Of a stretch of 50,251 nt of DNA, positions 17,997 to 28,400 are shown one piece after another. The DNA lies in assembly GCA_017886875.1 (NCBI GenBank), contig JAGHIZ010000034.1, forward strand, positions 1-50,251, read 5' to 3'. Position numbers and translations under genes: made by a program. Each line of letters begins with the position of its first letter. Within the stretch, counting starts at the first letter, position 1. A model generated the notes under the pieces. It ran no database searches, was not told the origin of the DNA, and saw nothing but the letters and a program-made list of their open reading frames with translations. The DNA comes from Butyricicoccus sp. Its GTDB lineage: Bacteria > Bacillota > Clostridia > Oscillospirales > Butyricicoccaceae.

Positions 17997-18254
17997 ATGA
18001 GTGCAAAGTTAGATAAATTGCGTGTAGAACTTGAAAAAGCTCGCAAAAAAAATGCTGAATGGGAAGCAAGGGTAAAAGAACTTGAAACAAGATATTGTGA
18101 GCAAGAAAATACCGAAATCCATGATATGGTACACGCTGCAAATTTAACCCCTGACCAGCTTTCTAATCTTCTTCGTATGTTCGCAGAGGAAAAAGTTTCA
18201 AGTACTGAAATAATAAATTCTTTAAATGAGGAGGAAACAAAAAATGAAGTTTAA
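17997..18254 (+). CDS. DUF4315 small coiled-coil protein
   Basis: This is an 85-residue protein after GGGAGGAATATT. The first 40 residues are a charged helix (KLDKLRVELEKARKKNAEWEAR), followed by HAANLTPDQLSNLLRMFAEE, the DUF4315 signature. It regularly sits between the NlpC/P60 protein and DUF4366 in Tn1549-like elements. The function is unknown. Its end overlaps the next gene by 11 bp. Confidence 0.85.
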   Translation: MSAKLDKLRVELEKARKKNAEWEARVKELETRYCEQENTEIHDMVHAANLTPDQLSNLLRMFAEEKVSSTEIINSLNEEETKNEV

Positions 18255-18885
18255 ATGGTTTTATAAAACTTTTACGACAATTATTATAAGCATAGGACTA
18301 TTTTTCACTACGGCTTTCGCATCTTCTGGGGCAGAAGAAACAGTGACGCCAGCAGTAATACCAACTGAAACCACTGTGGAGCAGGCAACAGAGCCACTAA
18401 CTCCTGATGGAAACTTAACATTAGTCGATGATATTTCAAAATCCGGTAAACAGTTTATCACCGTTGTGACCAAAACCGGAAATTATTTTTATTTGATTAT
18501 AGATCGTGACGATGAGGGGAATGAAACCGTCCATTTCCTAAATCAAGTTGATGAAGCAGACCTTATGAAGTTGATGGACAAGGAGGAATTGGAACAGTTT
18601 ATTCCTGATGAAGAAGTAGAGCCTGAGCCTATTCCAGTATCAGAGCCAGAACCTAAATCGATTGAAGAACCACAAGAGCCAGAAAAAGAAGTAAATACAA
18701 CTCCTATTATTATGTTAATTTTACTTTTAATTGGTGGTATTACAGCTTTTGTTTTTTTAAAATTTAAGGGCAAAAAACAAGCTGAACAAGTAAAACCAGA
18801 CCCAGATGCCGATTATATCGAAGATGAAGAATATGATTTTCCAGAAGATGATGAATATGAAGAAGATAATGAACCAGTGAATTAA
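18244..18885 (+). CDS. DUF4366 membrane-anchored surface protein
   Basis: The 213-residue protein starts at the ATG after GAGGAGGAAACAAAA. A signal peptide covers residues 1-27 (FTTIIISIGLFFTTAFASS). The exported part contains GKQFITVVTKTGNYFYLIIDRD, the DUF4366 core, then a Pro/Glu-rich spacer, a membrane helix at about 160-178 (PIIMLILLLIGGITAFVFL) and a very acidic cytoplasmic tail. It is part of the transfer operon; the role is unknown but its topology suggests an envelope component of the channel. Confidence 0.87.
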   Translation: MKFKWFYKTFTTIIISIGLFFTTAFASSGAEETVTPAVIPTETTVEQATEPLTPDGNLTLVDDISKSGKQFITVVTKTGNYFYLIIDRDDEGNETVHFLNQVDEADLMKLMDKEELEQFIPDEEVEPEPIPVSEPEPKSIEEPQEPEKEVNTTPIIMLILLLIGGITAFVFLKFKGKKQAEQVKPDPDADYIEDEEYDFPEDDEYEEDNEPVN

Positions 18886-18888
18886 AAA

Positions 18889-18912
18889 AAGACAGCTTTT
18901 AGGCTGTCTTAC
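18889..18912 (+). terminator. Stem-loop after the DUF4366 gene
   Basis: Arms AAGACAGC (18889-18896) and GCTGTCTT (18903-18910). The T-run is weak (TTACAT). It probably closes the first part of the transfer operon before the toxin-antitoxin insert. Confidence 0.65.
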
Positions 18913-18955
18913 ATAGAATATGTGTATTATAAAATCTTCTATTTTTAAAATAATA

Positions 18956-18985
18956 TTGACACCAAATATGACATCAATATATAAT
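18956..18985 (+). promoter_or_regulatory. Promoter of the hicAB pair
   Basis: Perfect TTGACA (18956-18961) and TATAAT (18980-18985) are spaced 18 bp. A repeat within the spacer (GACACCAAA, GACATCAAT) could be the HicB operator. Confidence 0.7.
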
Positions 18986-19005
18986 ATAAATAGGAGGTAT
19001 GAATA

Positions 19006-19263
19006 ATGTCAAAATGGGATAAACTACTAAAACGCATTAGCAATTTATCTAAAGACCTCCGATTTGATGAATTGCGTAAAGTGTTAGAAAGTTATGGATA
19101 TACTATGTATAGTCCACGAAGTGGAAGCAGTCATTATACATTTAGAAAAATTGGTTGTCAACCAATTACAATTCCAAAGCATGAACCAATAAAAAAGGTA
19201 TATGTACAAATGGTAAAGCAAATTGTAGAAAGTGAGGTTAAGAATGATGAATACGCTGAATGA
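19006..19263 (+). CDS. hicA: HicA-family mRNA interferase toxin
   Basis: The 85-residue protein has the HicA double-stranded RNA-binding-like fold pattern: FDELRKVLESYGYTMYSPRSGSSHYTFRK then ITIPKHEPIKKVYVQMVKQIV. The His in SSHYTF is the expected catalytic residue. HicA cuts mRNAs when not bound by HicB, encoded immediately downstream and overlapping by 20 bp. It is about 25 residues longer at the N-terminus than minimal HicA proteins. GGAGG precedes the ATG by 8 bp. Confidence 0.85.
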   Translation: MSKWDKLLKRISNLSKDLRFDELRKVLESYGYTMYSPRSGSSHYTFRKIGCQPITIPKHEPIKKVYVQMVKQIVESEVKNDEYAE

Positions 19264-19603
19264 TTATATGTCAATATCTTATCGCATGGAAATCGTTGAG
19301 GATAAAGAAGAAGGCGGTTTTGTAGTTTCTTATCCTGATCTTCCAGGTTGCATTACTTGTGGTGAAACAATAGAATCCGCAGTAGCAAATGCAATTGATG
19401 CTAAAAAAGCTTGGTTAGAAGCAGCTATTGAACAAGGAATTGAAATTCCTAATAATTTAGAACAATATTCAGGTCAATTTAAATTAAGAATGCCTAAAAG
19501 TCTGCACAGGTCATTAGCTGAACATTCCAAAAAAGAAGGCATTAGCATGAACCAATATTGTGTTTATCTTCTCTCGAAAAATGATGTGATATATTCAAAG
19601 TAA
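19244..19603 (+). CDS. hicB: HicB-family antitoxin
   Basis: This is a 119-residue protein; I chose the ATG after GTGAGGTTAAGA. The N-terminal half is the degenerate RNase H-like HicB fold (YRMEIVEDKEEGGFVVSYPDLPG then ESAVANAIDAKKAW). The C-terminal part is a ribbon-helix-helix operator-binding domain (FKLRMPKSLHRSLAEHSKKEGISMNQYCV). It neutralises HicA and represses the shared promoter. The toxin-first gene order is normal for hicAB. Confidence 0.88.
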   Translation: MMNTLNDYMSISYRMEIVEDKEEGGFVVSYPDLPGCITCGETIESAVANAIDAKKAWLEAAIEQGIEIPNNLEQYSGQFKLRMPKSLHRSLAEHSKKEGISMNQYCVYLLSKNDVIYSK

Positions 19604-19654
19604 AGTAATAAGTTTTAAAATTACAGATGTAGTCGAAGAGTATCCGCATATTTT

Positions 19655-19686
19655 AGCAGTCTTACATAAAGTAAGGCTGCTTTTTT
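19655..19686 (+). terminator. Terminator after hicAB
   Basis: AGCAGTCTTAC (19655-19665) pairs with GTAAGGCTGCT (19671-19681) with one G-T pair, followed by TTTTT. It isolates hicAB from the topoisomerase gene. Confidence 0.8.
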
Positions 19687-19708
19687 GCTATGTAAAGGAG
19701 TTGAAACA

Positions 19709-21751
19709 ATGAAACTTGTTTTAGCAGAAAAACCATCGGTTGCACAATCTATTGCAAGAGTAATAGGTGCAAATAATAAATATAATGGTTATCTTGAGGG
19801 AAATGGTTATATTGTCAGTTGGTGTGTTGGGCATTTAGTAGAGTTGTCACAACCAGAGGCATATAATGAAAGATATAGTAAATGGAATTATAACGACTTG
19901 CCAATATTGCCAGAGCAATGGCAATATAAAATAACTTCAACTACTAAAAAACAGTTTGTTGTTGTTCAAAATCTTATGAAACGAGATGATATAGACAGTA
20001 TAATATGTGCTACTGATGCCGGACGTGAGGGAGAACTCATTTTCCGTTTAGTTTATAATAAATGCGGTTGTAAAAAGCCGGTGGAAAGGCTTTGGATATC
20101 GTCTATGGAGGATAAAGCAATAGAACAAGGCTTTAAAAGCTTGAAATCTTCAACTGAATATAATGCTTTATATCAAGCAGCACTATGCCGAGAGCAAGCC
20201 GACTGGATTGTCGGAATTAACGCTACTCGGCTTTTTTCTGTTCTATACCATCAGACTTTAAATATAGGCAGAGTTATGACACCTACTTTAGCACTGATTG
20301 TTGAACATGAAGCGGAAATAAACGCTTTTAAGTCTGAACCGTTTTTTATAATCGAACTTGATATAGACGGTTTAACAGCGGAAAGCAAGCGATTTTATAA
20401 TAAAGAACAGGCTGAAATATTATTAAACAAGTGCAAAAATTCGGGAAGTGCAGTTGTGAAAGAGGTAAACACGACAGAAATAACTGAAAATCCTCCAAAA
20501 CTCCATGATTTAACAAGTCTGCAACGAGAAGCAAACCGTTTATTTGGATATACCGCACAACAGACATTAGATTATGCCCAAAGTTTATATGAAAAGAAAC
20601 TTATAACTTACCCACGCACTGACAGTAGATTTTTAACCGAAGATATGAAAGAAACATTACAAGGGAAAATATATGCTATAAGTACGATGTTTTCCGAAGT
20701 TAGCAATCTTGAAATAGATACGAACATTGAAAATATTATAAATAATAAAAAAGTTAGTGACCATCATGCAATTATTCCTACTGAAAGTGCAACAAATACA
20801 GATATATCTGCACTACCAGTGGGTGAACTTGAAATTTTAAAACTAATTGTATGTCGTTTACTATGTTCTATTTCATCTCAACACAAATATGAAGAAACCG
20901 TTATAACATTTGAATGTCAGGGCGAAATATTTACTGCAAAAGGGAAAAAAGTTAAAAATTTAGGGTGGAAACAGATTGAAAAGTGCTTTTATCCATCAAA
21001 TGAAGAAACAAGCGAAATAATATCAGTTCAAAATAAAGAAGTACCATTAACTTCAGCGACACTAAAAGAAGGTAAAACCACACCCCCTAAACATTACACT
21101 GAAGATACAATTTTACAGCAAATGCAAAGAGCCAGTATAGAAGATAAAAAGGGTTTAGGCACTCCGGCAACTCGTGCAAGTATAATTGAAAAATTGGTTA
21201 AAGTAGGTTTTTTGGAAAGAAAGGGTGATAAAAAAACTAAATTCCTTATTCCAACTCAAAAGGGAAGTGAATTGATAAGTATAGTACCAGAACAATTAAA
21301 ATCACCATCAACAACAGCAAATTGGGAAGAAAAACTTTCAATGATAGAGCATGGTCAATATAATAGCCAAGATTTTATGAAAGAAATTAACGATGTGATG
21401 TCTGAAATGGTAAAAAACTATAAAGTATCAGAAAATGCAAAATTCACTGAAAAGAACAATAAAATAGTAGGTAAATGCCCTTGCTGTGGCGGAGATATTG
21501 CAGAAATGCAAAAAGGTTTCTTCTGTCAAAGCGGAAATTGCAAATTTGCAATTTGGAAGAACAATCGTTATTTTGAGAGCATTGGCAAAGCTGTTACTAG
21601 CTCTATTGTATCTGACTTGCTTAATTATGGTAAAGTTAAGTTGAAAGGCTGTAAATCCGCCAGAACAGGCAAGATTTTTGACGCAACGCTTATTATGAAT
21701 GTTAATGCTGATGGAAAGATAAATTTTGATATGAAATTTGATTTGAGATAA
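19709..21751 (+). CDS. topB: DNA topoisomerase III (type IA)
   Basis: The 680-residue protein starts at MKLVLAEKPSVAQSIARVIG, the TOPRIM glutamate region, after AAAGGAG. ATDAGREGELIFR is the acidic TOPRIM triad. Tyr301 in TYPRTDSRFL is the expected nucleophile. A C-terminal four-cysteine zinc motif (CPCCGGD ... CQSGNCKFAIW) is present. Length is normal. Topoisomerase III genes are standard in Tn1549-like elements and would resolve intermediates of transfer replication. The frame is undamaged. Confidence 0.95.
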   Translation: MKLVLAEKPSVAQSIARVIGANNKYNGYLEGNGYIVSWCVGHLVELSQPEAYNERYSKWNYNDLPILPEQWQYKITSTTKKQFVVVQNLMKRDDIDSIICATDAGREGELIFRLVYNKCGCKKPVERLWISSMEDKAIEQGFKSLKSSTEYNALYQAALCREQADWIVGINATRLFSVLYHQTLNIGRVMTPTLALIVEHEAEINAFKSEPFFIIELDIDGLTAESKRFYNKEQAEILLNKCKNSGSAVVKEVNTTEITENPPKLHDLTSLQREANRLFGYTAQQTLDYAQSLYEKKLITYPRTDSRFLTEDMKETLQGKIYAISTMFSEVSNLEIDTNIENIINNKKVSDHHAIIPTESATNTDISALPVGELEILKLIVCRLLCSISSQHKYEETVITFECQGEIFTAKGKKVKNLGWKQIEKCFYPSNEETSEIISVQNKEVPLTSATLKEGKTTPPKHYTEDTILQQMQRASIEDKKGLGTPATRASIIEKLVKVGFLERKGDKKTKFLIPTQKGSELISIVPEQLKSPSTTANWEEKLSMIEHGQYNSQDFMKEINDVMSEMVKNYKVSENAKFTEKNNKIVGKCPCCGGDIAEMQKGFFCQSGNCKFAIWKNNRYFESIGKAVTSSIVSDLLNYGKVKLKGCKSARTGKIFDATLIMNVNADGKINFDMKFDLR

Positions 21752-21764
21752 AAGGAGTACGCTT

Positions 21765-22352
21765 ATGTCAAAGGATAAAATAGAGCGTTGGAATGATGTT
21801 GAGGGGAATTTGGACAATAAAGAATTATTGCAAGCCTTTTTGGATAGCAACAACAATGGCTTTGCTATTTTACAACTACGACTTGAACCAGAAACCAAAG
21901 ATGAAAGATTTGAATCGTATGAAGTATTGAAAAACATCAGAAAAGAGCCGAATATCGACCACTATGAAGTTGTTTACACTTCGCCAATATCTTCTACTGA
22001 TATGGATAAAAATATTATTTTGAATAGTATCTATATTGAATTTAATATGTGTATTCCGGACGATTTTAAAGGGCATAGCTTATCTGTCAGTGATGTTGTA
22101 GCACTAAAACTGAACAATGATATAACCTTTAACTATGTAGATAGCTTTGGATTTCAGAAATTAGAAAACTTTATACCAGAGAACTATCTCAAATATGCGG
22201 AAATGAGCATGGAAGATGACTACAATATGATTGACGGTATAATTAACAACAGCAAAAAGGAAGAACCATCATCAGTATTGGAGCAGCTCAAGGCAAAATC
22301 TGTTGAACACGTTTCAAAACAGAAAACTCATGAAAATAATATTGAAAGATAA
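21765..22352 (+). CDS. YodL domain protein with a DUF4316-like tail
   Basis: The 195-residue protein follows topB after 13 bp with AAAGGAG. Residues about 70-135 (VVYTSPISSTDMDKNIILNSIYIEFN, GHSLSVSDVVALKLN, FNYVDSFGFQKLENF) match the YodL domain often fused to large proteins of conjugative elements. The C-terminal part (MSMEDDYNMIDGIINN then charged helix) resembles DUF4316. The function is unknown. It lies between topB and the giant helicase as in related elements. Confidence 0.8.
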   Translation: MSKDKIERWNDVEGNLDNKELLQAFLDSNNNGFAILQLRLEPETKDERFESYEVLKNIRKEPNIDHYEVVYTSPISSTDMDKNIILNSIYIEFNMCIPDDFKGHSLSVSDVVALKLNNDITFNYVDSFGFQKLENFIPENYLKYAEMSMEDDYNMIDGIINNSKKEEPSSVLEQLKAKSVEHVSKQKTHENNIER

Positions 22353-22357
22353 TTATA

Positions 22358-22389
22358 AGCAGGAAATCTTTAAGGTTTCCTGCTTTTTT
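22358..22389 (+). terminator. Terminator after the YodL gene
   Basis: Perfect arms AGCAGGAAA (22358-22366) and TTTCCTGCT (22376-22384) followed by TTTTT. Confidence 0.85.
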
Positions 22390-22420
22390 ACATATAAAAT
22401 CATGAGGAGGGATATAATTT

Positions 22421-25400
22421 ATGCAAACAAAGGCACAAATGTATGCTCAAATGTCGGATAGTATGACAACTCAAATAACAGGCAACCTTAATGATTGGTT
22501 GGGGTTTCTAAAAACATCATCTCGTATGTACAAATACCCGTATTATGACCAACTTATGATTTACGCTCAAAGACCTGATGCAACAGCTTGTGCAGAATAT
22601 GATTTTTGGAAAAAAAGAATGAACCGTTATGTAAAACAAGGTTCAAAAGGTATAGCTTTAGTAGATAATAACGGTCAATATCCTAAACTGCACTATGTAT
22701 TTGATATATCGGACACTGAAACTCTTGATAATCCGAAAAGGGTTAATATTTGGCAGATGAAACCCGAACACAATGAAGCTGTTAAGGAACATTTAGCAAA
22801 AATATTTGAAGTTTCAGCCGAAAATAACAGTTTTACAGACCAGTTAGAGGATATTATAACAAATTTAACACATGAATATTGGAATGAACACGAACAATAT
22901 TTATTAGATATCATTGATAAAAGTTTTTTAATGGAGTATGATGAATTTGGTATAGAACAGGCTTTTTTAAAAACAGTTTCTAGTAGTGTAGCCTATGCAA
23001 TTTTTAATAGATGCGTTGAAAATTCAAATGATTATTTTAACCATGATGACTTTACAAATTTAGTCGATTTTAACACACATGAAACCGCTAATATGCTGAC
23101 AATGGCAGTTAGTGAGTTATCATTTAAAGTATTTCATGAAATAGAATTGGCTGTAAAAAATTATGACCGCATGGTAGAAAGGAGTAAAGAATATGGATAT
23201 CAAACTGAATTACAAACAAGTAGGGGATTATCTACTTCCGGACATTCAACTATCGGACACGAACAAAGAACCACTGGGCAAGTACGGGAGAATGCGTCGA
23301 ATATATTTACAGGAACACAATCCACTATTGTACAACAGCCTAGCGATGTCGGAGAAGTTGTTTCCGCATCTGAGGGAAATCGACCAGACAGCCAAACAGA
23401 GGTTAGAACTGCTGATGAAACAGCTATTGGAGAGATATCCAGCACCGGACAAAGCGACCCATCAACTGGAGTGGGTGGGACACATGAACAGCCTGAAAGC
23501 CCAAGCAGAAGAAATAATAATGGAAGAACTGATTTACAGTTAAACCTTTTCGACTTAGAGCAAGAAAAGGCTAAAATTATTGATAATATCTTTGATTTCA
23601 CACAAAAATCAGATAGTAAAGCAGAGAATTTAGTATCCTCTGCTTTTTCTTTTGCCCAAAAAGATATTGATAGTATATTGAGAGTGGGCGGAAACACTGA
23701 AAATCTGCGTGAAATTGTGGTTTCAGCCTTTGAAAAGCAAAAGCCAGATATTCCAGACTTACTCAAAACTGTATATCATGGCGGTAATGGTTTCATAACT
23801 GATAGCGGAAAAATTGCTGTTTGGTATGGCGATGATGGTATGCACCTATCCCGCACAAATTCAGCAAGATATGATAAATCTGCACAGGTTATCTCATGGC
23901 AAACTGCTAGTGAACGTATCGGAGAACTACTTGAAAGTGGTAATTATGCAACCAATGTTGAAATTATAGAGAGCGAAAATTCTGAAAGAACTAGGTTAGC
24001 CGAAAATTTATGGTATTTGTATCATGATTTGAGTGATGATATTAGCAAAACTGAAGTTTTATCTTCTATTTCAGGTATCAATCTATCTAATTTCCCAAGT
24101 GAAACACAAGAACTTGCTGAAAAGTTGAAAGATAGCGATTTTAGAAGCACTTTAACCGCAGAATATGAACAATTTTTATCCGCATACAAGCAAAATCGTG
24201 ATATTTTAAGATTTCATTATCATAAAACAGATGATATTCTTTCTGCTATCAAGGACTTAGATTTACCACGAAAGAAATTTAAAACAGATATCTCAGAAAT
24301 TGAAGATATAAAACAATTTATAACTGATGATGAAATAGATACTGCGTTATCCATTGGAAGTGGATTTGAAAACGGTAAAAATAGAATATATGATTTCTTT
24401 ATACAAAATCATGACACTAAAGAAAAAGCAGAATTTCTAAAAGATGAATATGGAACAGGTGGACATTCCCACGCCCTTTCTGATTGTGTTGGAAGTATGG
24501 AAAACCACGATTATAAAGGAATAAAATATCAAAAATCAAACTGTGATGATATAAATTTAACTTGGGAAAATGTAGCTAAAAGAATTGACAGTTTAATAAG
24601 TAGAGGAATATACAAAGAAAAATCTGAAATAAAGACTTCAGAACAAGACGTTCAAGCCGAAACAGAGCCTTTTATTGAAGTACCTGAAGAAGATATTTCA
24701 GTTTTAACGCTTGAAACTCAACCAGAACAAATACAAGTTGAAGAACAGCCAAATTTTAATGCGGAGAATTTTCATATTACTGATTTTCACCTCGGTGAAG
24801 GTGGTGCAAAACAAAAATATGCTAACAACATCTCTGCAATCAATAAACTATTTGAGTTAGAGCAACAAAACCGTTTTGCAACTCCCGAAGAACAAGAAAT
24901 TTTATCTAAATATGTGGGTTGGGGTGGTCTTGCTGACGCTTTCGATGAAAATAAAGCTAACTGGAAACAGGAATATAAAGAACTAAAGGAATTATTATCA
25001 GAACGTGAATATGAAATGGCAAGAGCCTCAACTTTAAATGCTCATTATACCAGTCCAACAGTTATCAAGGCAATTTATGATATCTTAGATAACATGGGTT
25101 TTGAAAAAGGCAATATATTAGAGCCATCTTGCGGTATCGGTAACTTCTTTGGACTACTACCAGAAAAAATGTCAAATTCTAAACTTTATGGTGTAGAACT
25201 TGACGATATAACTGGACGAATTGCAAAACAACTTTATCCAAAGGCAGATATTACAATAGCTGGTTTTGAAACAACCGACCGCAAGGATTTTTATGATTTA
25301 GCTATTGGCAATGTACCATTTGGCAATTATAAAGTCAGCGATAAGCCTTATGATAAACTCGGTTTTTCTATCCACAACTATTTTTTCGCCAAAACTCTTG

Positions 25401-28400
25401 ACCAAGTGCGTTCAGGTGGCATAATTGCCTTTATTACAAGTCGTTATACAATGGACTCAAAAGATAGCTCTGTACGACGTTATATCGCTCAAAGAGCCGA
25501 ACTTTTGGGTGCTATTCGTCTGCCAAACAATGCCTTTAAAGCAAATGCTGGCACGGAAGTAGTATCTGATATAATTTTTCTGCAAAAACGTGATCGTCCT
25601 ATTGATATTGAACCAGACTGGACACAAACAGCACAAACCGAGGACGGTTTTATTATCAATAGCTATTTTATTGACAATCCTCAAATGATATTAGGTATAA
25701 ACGAACAGCAAAGTACCGCACATGGTATGGATTACACTGTAAATCCTATTGAGGGTGCAGAACTTGCTGAACAGCTCAAACAGATTGTTATTGATGGTAG
25801 CTATAAGCCTTTAGAAGTATCACAAAACGATGAACAAACAGTCGATGAAGTTGTACCAGCCGATCCTAGCGTTAAAAATTTTTCCTTTGCTAATATTGAT
25901 GGAGAAGTTTATTTTCGTGAAAACTCTGTTATGCGTCATCTTGACCTTAATGAAACAGCTAAAGAACGCATAAAAGGTATGATTGCTTTACGTCAGACCG
26001 TAGGCGAGCTTATGGCTTATCAGCTTGAAGATTGGTCTGATGAACAGATTAAAGCAAAACAAGCCGAATTAGAAAGCATATACGACAAATTTACAGCACA
26101 ATATGGTCTTATTAACTCTCGTGCTAATGCAAAAGCATTTGATGAAGATTCGTCCTATTATCTGCTATGTTCACTTGAAAATGTAGACGAAAATGGCAAC
26201 TTAAAAAGCAAAGCCGATATGTTTTACAAGCGAACCATAAGACCAGAGCATAAAATCTGTAATGTAGATACTCCAAGTGAAGCACTGACGGTATCCATTG
26301 GCGAGCGTGGTAGAGTTGACTTGCCATATATGGCACAACTTTTAAAGAACGATGATATAGACGGTATTGTACAAGAAGTTAGGGGCATTATATTCAGAAT
26401 ACCAAACTCAACCGATTATGTAACAGCAGACGAATATTTATCGGGAAATGTGCGTGAAAAACTGGTACAAGCAAAAAAAGCATTGGAAAGCGATAAAGAA
26501 TATAGCGTAAATGTTGAAGCACTTGAAAAAGCTCAACCAAAAGATTTAGATGCCTCTGAAATAGATGTAAGACTGGGTGCAACATGGATTGACCATAAGT
26601 ATATTCAAGATTTTATGCACCAAACCTTTGAAACACCTTACTATTTACGTCGTAATATAGAAGTTAAATTTTCTCCGCTGACTGCTGAATGGCAGATAAC
26701 GGGCAAAAGCTCTATAAATTACAACGACGTAGCAGCCTATACCACTTATGGAACAGAACGTGCTAATGCTTATCGTATTTTAGAGGAAACGCTTAATCTG
26801 AAAGATATCCGCATTTATGACACCGTTGAAGATGCGGACGGAAAGCAAAAAAGAGTTTTTAATAAGAAAGAAACTACTCTTGCACAACAAAAACAACAAG
26901 CAATTAAAGATGCGTTTGCGGAATGGATTTGGAAAGAGCCAAAGCGTCGAGAAATCCTTGTAAAGCAGTATAATAAACTATTTAATTCTACTCGACCTCG
27001 TGAATATGATGGAAGTCATATAGTATTCGGTGGCATGAACCCTGAAATTGCACTTAGAGAACACCAAAAAAACGCTATTGCTCATATACTTTATGGTGGA
27101 AATACACTGCTTGCACACGAAGTGGGGGCTGGGAAGACGTTCGAGATGGCTGCTTCAGCAATGGAAAGTAAACGTCTTGGATTGTGTCAAAAAAGTATGT
27201 TTGTAGTGCCAAATCACCTTACTTTGCAATGGGCAAATGAGTTTTTACGTTTATATCCAAGTGCAAAATTGTTGGTGGCAAACAAAAGAGATTTTGAAAC
27301 TGCCAACAGAAAAAAATTCTGTGCAAGAATAGCAACAGGCGATTATGACGCAGTTATAATTGGTCATTCACAATTTGAGAAAATTCCTATTTCCGCCCAA
27401 CGTCAAGAGCGTATATTAAGGCAACAAATTGATGAAATAGAGATAGCATTATCTGAGTTAAAACACAACCGAGGAGAGAATTTTTCCATCAAACAGATGG
27501 AGAAAACAAGAAAATCCCTACAAACACGTCTTGATAAACTGCTTGCAAACGACCGTAAAGATGATGTTGTAACTTTTGAACAGCTAGGTGTTGACCGTTT
27601 GTTCGTAGATGAAAGCCATGCTTTTAAAAATTTGTTTTTGTATACGAAAATGAGAAACGTGGCTGGATTATCAACTTCTGAAGCTCAAAAATCTTCAGAT
27701 ATGTTTATGAAGTGTCAGTATATGGACGAATTGACTGGTGGACGTGGAGTTATATTTGCAACAGGTACACCTGTAAGCAATTCAATGACAGAGCTTTATA
27801 CTGTGATGAGATACTTGCAGTATAATACCTTGAAACAACAAAGATTAACACACTTCGATTGTTGGGCATCAACATTTGGTGAAACAACAACAGCAATAGA
27901 ATTAGCTCCAGAAGGTACTGGATATCGTGCCCGAACAAGATTTGCCAAGTTTTTTAATCTTCCTGAGCTTATGAATATGTTCAAAGAAGTGGCAGATATA
28001 AAAACCTCTGACCAACTTCATTTGCCTGTTCCTGAAGCAAAATTTGAAACAATATTAGTTAAACCATCTGAACATCAGAAAGCAATTGTAGCAGAACTGT
28101 CAGAACGTGCAGCACAAGTTCATAGCGGTGTTATAGATCCGTCAGTCGATAATATGTTGAAAATAACTTCAGATGGTAGAAAGCTAGGTCTTGACCAACG
28201 TCTTATAAATCCACTATTACCCGATGATCCGGACAGCAAACTCAATGCTTGTGTAAACAATGTTCTTCATATTTGGAATGAGGGCAAAGAAGATAGACTG
28301 ACGCAGCTTTTATTCTGCGACCTTTCTACACCAAAAAACGACGGAACATTCAATGTCTATGATGATATAAAAGCAAAACTTATATCAGGTGGAGTACCAG

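Noticed and set aside
23200-23766. Minus-strand frame of 188 codons opposite tnpV and the helicase linker
   Set aside because: Ser/Cys/Val-rich shadow sequence without a ribosome site; the plus-strand pair explains the region.
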